64,000 nt of DNA from contig SFJA01000001.1 of the NCBI GenBank assembly GCA_004556005.1, forward strand, positions 18,813 to 82,812. Reading direction: 5' to 3'. Below are positions 1 to 7,389 of the stretch, piece after piece. The notes under the pieces were generated by a model that had not been told where the DNA came from, searched no databases, and saw only the letters and a list, made by a program, of their open reading frames with translations. Every line of letters starts with the position of its first letter. Within the stretch, counting starts at the first letter, position 1. A program made the position numbers and the translations under genes. Source of the stretch: Bacteroidales bacterium (GTDB lineage: Bacteria > Bacteroidota > Bacteroidia > Bacteroidales > UBA932).

Positions 1-1
1 G

Positions 2-1363
2 GAAGAGGGACAGCTTGCTCAGGGAGACCTTTTCGGGCAGACGGAGGATGCTCCTGACAGCACTTGCGACAGACGCTGCTTCATTGCGGGCCGCATTGCC
101 GATATCCTGGCATCCCGTATGGACGAAACGGCAAGGAAACTTTACGATGACGTAGAGGCACCACTGATAAGGGTGCTTGCAAAAATGGAAGCCAGGGGCG
201 TAAGAATCGACCTCGGCTCGTTGAAGACGTTTGCGGAAGGACTGCGGAAAAGCATAGCAGGCAATGAAGAACTGGTCCGCAGCGTTGCTGGCAATCCGGA
301 CCTCAACCTCAGTTCTCCGAAGCAGGTGGGCGAACTGCTGTTTGCGCAGCTCAAGCTTGCTCCGGGCATCAAGAGGGCCAGGAACGGTAATTTTCCTACT
401 GACGAACAGACCCTCAGCGAGATAGAAGGTGACAATCCTGTTGTGGACGCAATACTGCAGTACAGGGGAGACCGAAAACTGCTGGGTACGTACATTGACC
501 CTTTCCCGTCCTATGTCAATCCGGCGGATGGAAGAGTGCATACGACTTTCAATCAGTCACTTACGGCTACGGGAAGGCTTTCGAGCTCCAACCCTAACCT
601 GCAGAATATCCCGGTGAGGACCGAACAGGGCAGGGAGATACGCAGGGCCTTCGTGCCCGGCGGGGAGGACTGCCTTATGATGGCTGCCGACTATTCGCAG
701 ATAGAACTCAGGATTATGGCTCATCTGTGCGGGGACAAGCATCTGCGGGAGGCTTTTCTTGAGGGCCGCGACGTTCACGCCGCAACTGCTGCAAAGGTTT
801 TCCACAAGGCTCTCGAGGATGTGAGCGCGGATGAACGCAGGGCTGCAAAGGCGGTCAATTTCGGAATTATGTACGGTATGTCGTCTTTTGGCCTGAGCCA
901 GCGCCTGAAATGCTCAAGGAGTGAAGCGAAGGCGATTATCGATGATTATTTCAGGTCTTTCCCTGACATCAGGGACTTTATCGACACTACGCTTGCCGTT
1001 GCAAGGGAAACGGGTTATGTCGAGACCATTTTCGGCAGACGCAGATATGTTTCGGAACTCAATTCGCGCAATGCAAACGTCAAGGCGGCCGCTGAGCGCA
1101 ATGCCGTAAATGCCCCGATACAGGGCAGTGCGGCAGATATCATCAAGCTTGCGATGATTGCCGTGGACAGGCGTCTTGAAGAAGAAGGTTACGGCGCCAG
1201 GATGGTGCTTCAGATTCACGATGAACTCCTGCTCGAAGTGCCCGCAGCCGAGCTTGAGGCCGTTTCGGCCCTGCTTAGGGAGGAAATGGAAGGTGTGGTG
1301 CGGCTGAGTGTTCCTTTAACGGTAGAATGTAATTATGGAAAGAACTGGCTTGAAGCCCATTGA
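2..1363 (+). CDS. polA: DNA polymerase I, C-terminal half (cut by window edge)
   Basis: The open frame runs in from the left edge, so only the last 453 codons are visible. They cover the polymerase domain of a family A DNA polymerase, which fills gaps in repair and replaces Okazaki primers. Motif A is DYSQIELRI (about nt 689), motif B is the O-helix KAVNFGIMYG (about nt 850) and motif C is QIHDELLLEV (about nt 1212); together they carry the two metal-binding aspartates and the template-gripping residues. The 5' nuclease and 3'-5' exonuclease regions would lie upstream, outside the window. An internal ATG at 119 is not the true start, because the frame stays open and homologous upstream of it. 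The 3' end overlaps the next gene by 29 bases. Confidence 0.96.
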   Translation, partial: EEGQLAQGDLFGQTEDAPDSTCDRRCFIAGRIADILASRMDETARKLYDDVEAPLIRVLAKMEARGVRIDLGSLKTFAEGLRKSIAGNEELVRSVAGNPDLNLSSPKQVGELLFAQLKLAPGIKRARNGNFPTDEQTLSEIEGDNPVVDAILQYRGDRKLLGTYIDPFPSYVNPADGRVHTTFNQSLTATGRLSSSNPNLQNIPVRTEQGREIRRAFVPGGEDCLMMAADYSQIELRIMAHLCGDKHLREAFLEGRDVHAATAAKVFHKALEDVSADERRAAKAVNFGIMYGMSSFGLSQRLKCSRSEAKAIIDDYFRSFPDIRDFIDTTLAVARETGYVETIFGRRRYVSELNSRNANVKAAAERNAVNAPIQGSAADIIKLAMIAVDRRLEEEGYGARMVLQIHDELLLEVPAAELEAVSALLREEMEGVVRLSVPLTVECNYGKNWLEAH

Positions 1364-1937
1364 TGAACTGGTGCGAAGGGCGATAATAGGTGACGGTACC
1401 GCCTTTACCAAGTTGTGGGACACCTATGTGGATGCCCTCAAGACTTACCTGCGCTCCACTTTCAGCAATCTCGACCCCTTCTTTGTGGATGACATCTGTT
1501 CCCGAAGTTTCGAAAAGGCTTTCAGGCAGATAGGAAGCTTCGACCCCGGCCGCAGCCGTTTCTTTACCTGGCTCAAGGTCATTGCCCACAATACCGCGCT
1601 CGATACCCTGTATCAAGAGTCGCAGTCCCAGCGTAACTACGTGCATATCGACTACGGTGCGGAGATTGACATCATCGATACCCTGGGCGACGATACCGCC
1701 GACTCTCCTCTCAACAGCATAATCAGGGAAGAATACGAAAACCAGACGCTCAGATACATAGAGGGCTTGCCGGAACTTTACCGCAGCGTTGCACGGCACA
1801 GGCTTGTGGAGGGTATGCAGTATAAGGAGATTGCCGAGGAAACCGGACTGGAGCTAAATACGGTAAGGACCAGGATACGCCGCGCAAAGGCTATGATAGA
1901 AAAGATGAAACAAAACGAGTCGTCAAATCAGGAATAA
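1335..1937 (+). CDS. RNA polymerase ECF-type sigma-70 factor
   Basis: A 200-residue protein with the two-domain layout of an extracytoplasmic-function sigma factor. Region 2 (about residues 20-95) has the pattern DDICSRSFEKAF...TWLKVIAHNTALD, which binds core polymerase and melts the -10 region. Region 4 (about 140-192) is LPELYRSV...EGMQYKEIAEETG followed by TVRTRIRRAKAM, a helix-turn-helix for the -35 region. An acidic linker separates the two. It starts inside polA (29-base overlap), so translation is probably coupled to polA. No anti-sigma gene is adjacent, so the signal it answers to cannot be read from context. Confidence 0.9.
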   Translation: MERTGLKPIDELVRRAIIGDGTAFTKLWDTYVDALKTYLRSTFSNLDPFFVDDICSRSFEKAFRQIGSFDPGRSRFFTWLKVIAHNTALDTLYQESQSQRNYVHIDYGAEIDIIDTLGDDTADSPLNSIIREEYENQTLRYIEGLPELYRSVARHRLVEGMQYKEIAEETGLELNTVRTRIRRAKAMIEKMKQNESSNQE

Positions 1938-1941
1938 TCAT

Positions 1942-1949
1942 TATATTTG
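1942..1949 (+). promoter_or_regulatory. putative -7 element for the glp operon
   Basis: TATATTTG fits the Bacteroidota -7 consensus TAnnTTTG and lies 20 bases before the glpA start codon, just after the sigma-factor stop. No clear TTG was found 19-21 bases upstream, so the call is tentative. Confidence 0.35.
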
Positions 1950-1969
1950 CAATAACCAATTATTATACT

Positions 1970-3589
1970 TTGGAAAAGGACTATGATGTGATTATTATCG
2001 GCGGCGGCATTACCGGCGCCGGTACTGCGCGTGACTGCGCGTTGAGGGGACTCAGGACCCTGCTTGTAGAGAGGCACGACATTGCCGACGGAGCTACGGG
2101 ACGCAATCACGGGCTGCTCCACAGCGGAGCGAGATATGCGGTCAAGGATGCCGAATCTGCGACCGAGTGTATAAAGGAAAACCGCATCCTGCGCAATATT
2201 GCTTCTGCCTGTATCGAAGATACCGGCGGTCTTTTCATTACCCTTCCTGAAGATGAAAAGACGGGATACGGACTTGACTACCAAAAGACTTTCGTGGATG
2301 CCTGCCACAAGGCCGGAATTGATGCGGAAGTCATATCCCCGGAAAAGGCCAGGGCTATGGAACCTTCCGTAAATCCTGATCTTATCGGCGCCGTAGTCGT
2401 GCCTGACGGTGCCGTGGACCCTTTCCGCCTGTGCTCCGCAAACGTGCTCGATGCGCGGCTCAACGGAGCCGACGTGCTTCAGTACACTACCTTTGAACGG
2501 TTCGTCATCGAGCAGGGCAGGGTATGCGGCGTTATCGTGCGGGAACAGGCAAGCGGCAGGACAAGACAATTCAGGGCACCCGTAACCGTTAATGCAGCAG
2601 GTATCTGGGGACATTATGTAGCTTCCATGGCCGGTGTCACCATATCGATGTACCCCGCAAAGGGAGCACTGCTGGTTTTTGGACACAGGGTAAACAATAT
2701 GGTTATCAACCGCTGCCGCAAGTCTGCCGACGGCGACATTCTCGTTCCGGGAGACAGCGTCTGCATCATAGGCACCACCTCTACCAAGGTTCCTTTTGAG
2801 GAATGCGACGATATGAGGGTCACCCGCGAGGAGGTGGAACTCCTGCTTCGTGAGGGCTGCGCTCTCTGTCCGTCCCTCTCCAGTACCAGAATCCTGCGCG
2901 CATACGCGGGCGTCAGACCTCTGGTCGCAAGTGACGACGACCCGACAGGACGCTCCATCAGCCGCGGCATCGTATGCCTCGACCACGCCAAACGAGACGG
3001 CATCGAGGGCCTTATCAGCATCACCGGCGGTAAACTGATGACATACAGGCTTATGGCCGAACAGGCAGCCGACATGGTCTGCAGCAAGCTGGGTAGCAAT
3101 GCGAGATGCCGCACCGCGCAGCAACCGCTTCCGGGATCGGGTTCCTTCAGCATCAGAAAGGCCGGAGAAGGCCGCTGGCACCATCCTAACATGGGTCAGA
3201 AGGCTGCAATTGGCCGTCAGGGTCTCCGGGCCCTCGACATCAGTTTCTCGGGAAAGGATGACTCCACGCTTGTGTGCGAATGCGAACACGTCACGCTCGG
3301 TGAGCTGCGCTATGCCGTAAGCAACCTCGGAGTCACTAATCTCAGCGACCTGCGCCGCAGGACACGCATAGGAATGGGGACCTGCCAGGGAACTTACTGC
3401 ATCTACAAGGCGGCCGCCGCTCTTGCGGAGGTGCTCGGAGTGCCTGAAAAGGCGGAAGAATTTGCCCAAGAATACCTCAACGAGCGCTGGAAGGGAATGT
3501 GCCCGGTGGCGTGGGGCGATACATTGAGAGAAATGGAATTTATGCAGAAAGTATATAAGGAAGGGAGGCCTTACAGCTATGAAGGTTGA
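1970..3589 (+). CDS. glpA: anaerobic glycerol-3-phosphate dehydrogenase, subunit A
   Basis: FAD enzyme that oxidises sn-glycerol 3-phosphate to dihydroxyacetone phosphate and passes electrons to the membrane quinone pool through GlpBC. At 539 residues it matches E. coli GlpA in length. The N-terminal Rossmann motif is IIIGGGITGAGTARD (residues about 7-21). Near the C terminus, C436, C438, C472 and C477 form the CxC...CxxxxC arrangement of the BFD-like [2Fe-2S] domain that distinguishes GlpA from aerobic GlpD. The start is a TTG, because the Rossmann strand begins almost immediately (residues 4-9) and no ATG fits in frame. The gene overlaps glpB by 11 bases. It is the first gene of glpABC, a HAD phosphatase and rsmG. 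Confidence 0.93.
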   Translation: MEKDYDVIIIGGGITGAGTARDCALRGLRTLLVERHDIADGATGRNHGLLHSGARYAVKDAESATECIKENRILRNIASACIEDTGGLFITLPEDEKTGYGLDYQKTFVDACHKAGIDAEVISPEKARAMEPSVNPDLIGAVVVPDGAVDPFRLCSANVLDARLNGADVLQYTTFERFVIEQGRVCGVIVREQASGRTRQFRAPVTVNAAGIWGHYVASMAGVTISMYPAKGALLVFGHRVNNMVINRCRKSADGDILVPGDSVCIIGTTSTKVPFEECDDMRVTREEVELLLREGCALCPSLSSTRILRAYAGVRPLVASDDDPTGRSISRGIVCLDHAKRDGIEGLISITGGKLMTYRLMAEQAADMVCSKLGSNARCRTAQQPLPGSGSFSIRKAGEGRWHHPNMGQKAAIGRQGLRALDISFSGKDDSTLVCECEHVTLGELRYAVSNLGVTNLSDLRRRTRIGMGTCQGTYCIYKAAAALAEVLGVPEKAEEFAQEYLNERWKGMCPVAWGDTLREMEFMQKVYKEGRPYSYEG

Positions 3590-4088
3590 TACTCTTGTGA
3601 TTGGCAATGGCGCTGTAGCCTTGCAGGCTGCGCTGGAGAGTCTTGACAGGGGAGAGTCGTGCGCGGTCATCGCTCCGGGTCTTTCGCTCGAGCAGACCGA
3701 CTGGAGCGGTTTTGTCAGGCGCGGAGGAATTCTCCTGAAGGGAGACAGGGCCGAGGCTGCTTCAGTTTCCGGCGGAAAGGTCGAATGGGTGCGCAGCCGC
3801 AGTCTGGGTCCGGACGCAATAGTAGCAGGAAGCTATGTCCTGGCTACGGGACGTTTCTATGACGGAGGGCTGGTTGCGGATATGGACAGGGTTTACGAAC
3901 CTCTTTTCGGGTTGGACGTTGAATATGAAAAAGACCGCAGCAAGTGGTTCGATCCTGACTTTTTTGCGCCACAGCCTTTCCTGAGTTTCGGTGTGAGGGT
4001 GGATGCCGACGGACATCCTTCCGTTCAAGGAGTTACAGTCAACAACCTGCTGGTCAAGGGTGAAATCCTTGCCGGCTGCAGCAGATAG
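3579..4088 (+). CDS. glpB: anaerobic glycerol-3-phosphate dehydrogenase subunit B, unusually short
   Basis: The start is a nucleotide-binding strand and glycine loop (TLVIGNGAVALQAAL). From about residue 105 the protein matches the C-terminal part of GlpB: LATGRFYDGGLVADMDRVYE, then GLDV, then DFFAPQPFLSFGV and the closing NNLLVKGEILAGC. Only 169 residues separate start and stop, whereas E. coli GlpB has about 420. The middle of the flavoprotein and the last 30 or so residues after AGC are missing, with no frameshift or leftover sequence on either side. Its place between glpA (11-base overlap) and glpC (6-base gap) supports the assignment. It may be a minimal connector between GlpA and GlpC; whether it still binds flavin is unknown. 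Confidence 0.82.
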   Translation: MKVDTLVIGNGAVALQAALESLDRGESCAVIAPGLSLEQTDWSGFVRRGGILLKGDRAEAASVSGGKVEWVRSRSLGPDAIVAGSYVLATGRFYDGGLVADMDRVYEPLFGLDVEYEKDRSKWFDPDFFAPQPFLSFGVRVDADGHPSVQGVTVNNLLVKGEILAGCSR

Positions 4089-4094
4089 AGGAAA

Positions 4095-5342
4095 ATGCAG
4101 GAAAAGAATATCAGCCGGCTTAATCTGGAGCAGTGTCAGAAATGCTCGCTCTGTAATACTGTCTGCCCAATGATGGCAGTCAATCCGGCATATCCGGGCC
4201 CAAAGCGTTCCGGCCCTGACGGGGAACGCTACAGACTGAAGGATCCCGTTTTTTATGACGAGGCGCTCAAGTATTGTCTGAACTGCAAGCGCTGCGAAGT
4301 CGCCTGTCCTTCCGACGTGAAGATTGCCGATATGATTTCGGAGGCGCGTCTCTCATACGGACATATGTCCAGACCTTTGCGCGACTGGACCCTCGCCAAT
4401 ACGGATCTGGTGGGCAGCCTTGCATCGCCACTCTCCGGCATAGTCAATCCCGTTCTGGGCTCCCGCCCTGTCAAGTATCTGATGGATAAGGTGATAGGGG
4501 TGGATGAGCGCAGACGCTTCCCATCTTACAGCAAGCAGACCTTTGAGAAATGGTTCCGCAGTGAAGCCCTCGAGAAGCAGGGTTCTTACAAAAAGCAGGT
4601 ATCTTTCTTCCACGGCTGCTACATCAACTACAATTATCCTCAGCTCGGAAAGGATCTGGTCAGCCTGATGAATGCCTGCGGATACGGTGTGCGGCTGCTG
4701 GAAAAGGAGAAATGCTGCGGAGTAGCGCTTATTGCAAACGGACTCGGCAAGCAGGCAGCCTCACAGGCCCGCACCAATATGTCGTCGATACGCAAGGCAT
4801 TGGACGGCAAGTCTGAAGCCGTGCTCGGCGCAAGCTCCACCTGTATGTTTACGATGAGGGACGAATACCCTCACGTCCTCGGCGTGGGCAACGACGGGGT
4901 GCGCGACTCTCTGATGCTCGCCGTTGCATTCATAGCCCGCAAGGTGGAGGAAGGCAGCGTCAAGCTTGCATTCAGGCAGGATTATCACAGGAAGATGGCA
5001 TATCATACAGCCTGCCATATGCAGAAGCTCGGCTGGTCTGTATATTCCATCAAGCTGCTCAGGATGATTCCGGGGCTCGAGCTTGAGGTCCTTGACCAGG
5101 AGTGCTGCGGTATCGCGGGAACATTCGGATTCAAGAAAGAGAATTACGATTATTCACAGGCCATAGGTTCCAAACTTTTCAGCTCAATAGCCAAATCAGG
5201 TGCAGGAGAGGTTGTGACCGAATGTGAAACCTGCAAGTGGCAGATCGAGATGAGTGCGGGGGTAAAGGTGCTCAACCCTGTTTCCGTACTTGTCGAGGCT
5301 CTGGATATGGAAAAAACCAAAGAATTGAACAGCAATGGATAA
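4095..5342 (+). CDS. glpC: anaerobic glycerol-3-phosphate dehydrogenase, iron-sulfur subunit C
   Basis: A 415-residue electron-transfer subunit that anchors GlpAB to the membrane and hands electrons to menaquinone. Two [4Fe-4S] ferredoxin motifs sit at the N terminus: C14, C17, C20, C24 and C61, C64, C67, C71, each closed by Cys-Pro. Two CCG domains follow, marked by HGCYINYNYPQ...KCCG and YHTACHMQKLG...ECCGIAG; these are typical of heterodisulfide-reductase-like and GlpC-type subunits. It follows glpB after 6 bases and overlaps the next gene by 8 bases, so the three subunits are probably made together. Confidence 0.93.
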   Translation: MQEKNISRLNLEQCQKCSLCNTVCPMMAVNPAYPGPKRSGPDGERYRLKDPVFYDEALKYCLNCKRCEVACPSDVKIADMISEARLSYGHMSRPLRDWTLANTDLVGSLASPLSGIVNPVLGSRPVKYLMDKVIGVDERRRFPSYSKQTFEKWFRSEALEKQGSYKKQVSFFHGCYINYNYPQLGKDLVSLMNACGYGVRLLEKEKCCGVALIANGLGKQAASQARTNMSSIRKALDGKSEAVLGASSTCMFTMRDEYPHVLGVGNDGVRDSLMLAVAFIARKVEEGSVKLAFRQDYHRKMAYHTACHMQKLGWSVYSIKLLRMIPGLELEVLDQECCGIAGTFGFKKENYDYSQAIGSKLFSSIAKSGAGEVVTECETCKWQIEMSAGVKVLNPVSVLVEALDMEKTKELNSNG

Positions 5343-6165
5343 GCAGCTCAAAGAAAAGTTGTCGCGCATCAGGCACGTCGCACTTGACATGGACGGTACC
5401 ATATATCTCGGAAATACTCTTTTCCCATATACAATACCTTTTTTGGAAAAACTCGGCAAGCTGGGTATAAGCTATTCCTTCCTGACGAACAATCCGACCA
5501 AGTCGCTGGATGACTATGTCGCCAAGCTTCTGCGTCTGGGTGTGCCTTGCCGCCACGACCAGATGTACAGTACAGCGACTGCCGCCATCGACTATCTCAA
5601 GGCGCATCGTCCCGAGGTCAAGAGGCTTTTCCTTCTGGGTACACCATCTATGATTTCCCAATTCGAGGAAGCGGGCTTTGTTTCAACCGCAGACGATCCG
5701 GATGACGTTCCTGATATGGTTCTGGTGGCATTTGACCCGACTCTGGTGTACGGCAGGCTGTGTCGCGCCGCGTGGTGGGTGTCTCAGGGGCTGCCATATA
5801 TCGCGACCAACCCGGACTGGGTATGTCCTACTGATGAAAAGACAATTCTTGTCGATTGCGGCAGCCTTACCGCCTGTATCGAGGGCGCAACGGGACGCAA
5901 GCCGGACCTTGTCATAGGCAAGCCCAATCCTGACATCCTGCTCTGCGTTGCCGAGAAGCTCGGATTGCAGCCGGACCAGCTCGCAATGGTAGGCGACCGA
6001 CTCTACACCGATGTCAAGACGGCGCTCAATGCCGGTTCCTGCGGCATACTCGTCCTTTCGGGCGAGACCAGTCTGGAAACCGCGCTTGCTTCAGACGACA
6101 CCCCGACGCTGATCTGCCGCGACATAGAAGAATTTGGCCAGTATCTCGAACAGGCAGCGGAATGA
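5335..6165 (+). CDS. HAD-superfamily class IIA phosphatase (NagD/PGP type)
   Basis: A 276-residue cytoplasmic hydrolase. Motif I is LDMDGTIYLG with nucleophile D18 and acid D20, motif II is the TNN at about residue 45, the motif III lysine lies in GKPNPDIL (about 203), and motif IV is MVGDRLYTDV (about 221). The large C2a cap between motifs II and III marks the IIA subgroup, which includes phosphoglycolate, glycerol-phosphate and nucleotide phosphatases. It overlaps glpC by 8 bases, which makes glycerol 3-phosphate or another triose-phosphate-related compound an attractive substrate, but this is inferred from context. Its stop overlaps the rsmG start as ATGA. Confidence 0.88.
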   Translation: MDKQLKEKLSRIRHVALDMDGTIYLGNTLFPYTIPFLEKLGKLGISYSFLTNNPTKSLDDYVAKLLRLGVPCRHDQMYSTATAAIDYLKAHRPEVKRLFLLGTPSMISQFEEAGFVSTADDPDDVPDMVLVAFDPTLVYGRLCRAAWWVSQGLPYIATNPDWVCPTDEKTILVDCGSLTACIEGATGRKPDLVIGKPNPDILLCVAEKLGLQPDQLAMVGDRLYTDVKTALNAGSCGILVLSGETSLETALASDDTPTLICRDIEEFGQYLEQAAE

Positions 6166-6764
6166 GCCCCTCTAAGGAACAATTCTCCGAAGCGATAAGG
6201 CTCTGGACTGAGTGGAATGCACGAATCAATGTAGTGTCCCGCAAGGATACGGATATGCTGTACGAGCATCACGTGCTGCATTCGCTTGCGATTGCCCGGT
6301 ATCTTGAACTGACCGGCAGGCTGCCCGGGAGGGGCGAGAGCTTCCTGGACGTGGGCACTGGCGGTGGCTTTCCCGGCATACCTCTGGCGATGCAGTTTCC
6401 TCAGGCACGGTTTACCCTTTGCGACTCGGTGGGTAAGAAAATCATAGTCGCAAACGCGCTCGTTGAGGGTCTTGGTCTGCGTAATGCCGTGTGTGTCAAT
6501 GCGAGAGCCGAGTCTCTGCCGGACAGTTTCGACTGGGTGGTTTCGCGTGCCGTGACTTCTCTGGATAATTTCTATCCCTGGGTAAAAGGAAAATACCGCA
6601 AGGGAATCCTCTATCTCAAGGGCGGGGACGTGCAGTCCGAAATTGAGACTTTGTGCCGTAAATTCCGCGTTCCTGAGGCTTCAGTAAAGCTTTGGCCGGT
6701 GTCACAATGGCTTGATGATGATTATTTTTCAGAAAAATTTGTAATTGAGATAGGAAAAGATTAA
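6162..6764 (+). CDS. rsmG: 16S rRNA (guanine527-N7)-methyltransferase
   Basis: A 200-residue SAM-dependent enzyme that methylates G527 in the 530 loop of 16S rRNA. The glycine-rich SAM loop FLDVGTGGGFPGIPLAM (about residues 60-76) is the RsmG signature, and the N terminus has the usual WNARINVVSRKD ahead of it. Length is normal for the family (about 200-210). The start ATG overlaps the stop of the HAD gene (ATGA), so it ends the glp transcript by translational coupling. The promoter of rpmH overlaps its last codons. Confidence 0.93.
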   Translation: MSPSKEQFSEAIRLWTEWNARINVVSRKDTDMLYEHHVLHSLAIARYLELTGRLPGRGESFLDVGTGGGFPGIPLAMQFPQARFTLCDSVGKKIIVANALVEGLGLRNAVCVNARAESLPDSFDWVVSRAVTSLDNFYPWVKGKYRKGILYLKGGDVQSEIETLCRKFRVPEASVKLWPVSQWLDDDYFSEKFVIEIGKD

Positions 6765-6769
6765 CTTTG
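6738..6769 (+). promoter_or_regulatory. promoter of rpmH
   Basis: TTTG at 6738-6741, a 20-base spacer, and TAACTTTG at 6762-6769 form a full match to the Bacteroidota -33/-7 promoter. The rpmH start codon lies 35 bases downstream. The -33 box is inside the end of rsmG. Confidence 0.7.
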
Positions 6770-6804
6770 CAGCCCTTATTCAGATTAATTAAAAACACAA
6801 GATA

Positions 6805-6957
6805 ATGAAAAGAACATATCAACCATCCAATCGCAAGCGTGTCAACAAGCACGGCTTCCGCGAGCGTATGAGCACCCCTAACGGACGTCGCGTACTTGCC
6901 GCACGTCGTGCTCACGGACGCAAGAAACTTACCGTCTCTTCAGAAGACAGGTATTAG
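6805..6957 (+). CDS. rpmH: 50S ribosomal protein L34
   Basis: A 50-residue, very basic protein of the large ribosomal subunit. The N terminus [20 protein letters not shown] is the near-invariant L34 signature, followed by [20 protein letters not shown]. The C-terminal tail ([10 protein letters not shown]) is a little longer than in the 46-residue enterobacterial protein. It stands alone between its own promoter and a strong terminator, so it is probably a one-gene transcript. Confidence 0.97.
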   Translation: MKRTYQPSNRKRVNKHGFRERMSTPNGRRVLAARRAHGRKKLTVSSEDRY

Positions 6958-6982
6958 TATTCCCCCTTTCGGGAAACTGAAG

Positions 6983-7025
6983 AACTGACCAAGAAGTTTT
7001 CAGGCTTCACGGTCAGTTTTTTTTT
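6983..7025 (+). terminator. Rho-independent terminator after rpmH
   Basis: The outer stem AACTGACC/GGTCAGTT (6983-6990 with 7011-7018) encloses an inner GAAG/CTTC pairing (6993-6996 with 7005-7008), and a run of nine T follows. It separates rpmH from the decarboxylase operon. Confidence 0.85.
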
Positions 7026-7059
7026 GTGTGCGCTTGATTGGTGTTCATCACTCAATCAG

Positions 7060-7090
7060 TTGGTTTTATTCCGTGTTTTTACTAATTTTG
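7060..7090 (+). promoter_or_regulatory. promoter of the oad operon
   Basis: TTGG at 7060-7063 is followed by about 20 bases and then TAATTTTG (7083-7090), a match to the Bacteroidota -7 consensus. The likely start codon of the first gene is at 7113. Confidence 0.65.
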
Positions 7091-7112
7091 TAAGTTAAAA
7101 CAATATGTGGAA

Positions 7113-7367
7113 ATGAGTAATCTGGGTTTTGGATTGCAGCTTATGCTGATCGGTATGCTGACGGTTTTTGTCATTCTGCTGATTGTCATCTTCGGCAGCA
7201 GGCTGCTTATTGCTGTGATAAACAGGATTGCACCGGCAGAGCAGGCCCCGGCCAAGGCCTCGTCGGGAGGCGCTTCTGCAGGAAGTGACGTCGATGCGGT
7301 CCTGAGGGAAGCCGTTGCTGCACTTACCGGCGGCAGGGGACATATAGTCAAGGTAACTAAATTGTAG
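7113..7367 (+). CDS. oadG: oxaloacetate decarboxylase gamma-type subunit (OadG family)
   Basis: A small membrane protein of 84 residues. One strongly hydrophobic helix (about residues 7-30, LMLIGMLTVFVILLIVIFG) is followed by an Ala/Pro/Gly-rich linker and a C-terminal stretch ending in GGRGHIVKVTKL. This matches the gamma subunit that holds the alpha and beta subunits of Na+-pumping decarboxylases together. A GTG at 7107 could add two residues, but the ATG at 7113 is the better start given the promoter at 7083-7090. oadA follows after 22 bases. Confidence 0.85.
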   Translation: MSNLGFGLQLMLIGMLTVFVILLIVIFGSRLLIAVINRIAPAEQAPAKASSGGASAGSDVDAVLREAVAALTGGRGHIVKVTKL

Positions 7368-7389
7368 AATAAAGAATTGTTGGAAAGAT

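Noticed and set aside
1928..3670. A 580-codon open frame on the minus strand opposite glpA
   Set aside because: It mirrors the codon structure of glpA, shows no domain, and is rich in Arg, His, Ser and Cys as expected of a shadow frame; glpA itself is certain.
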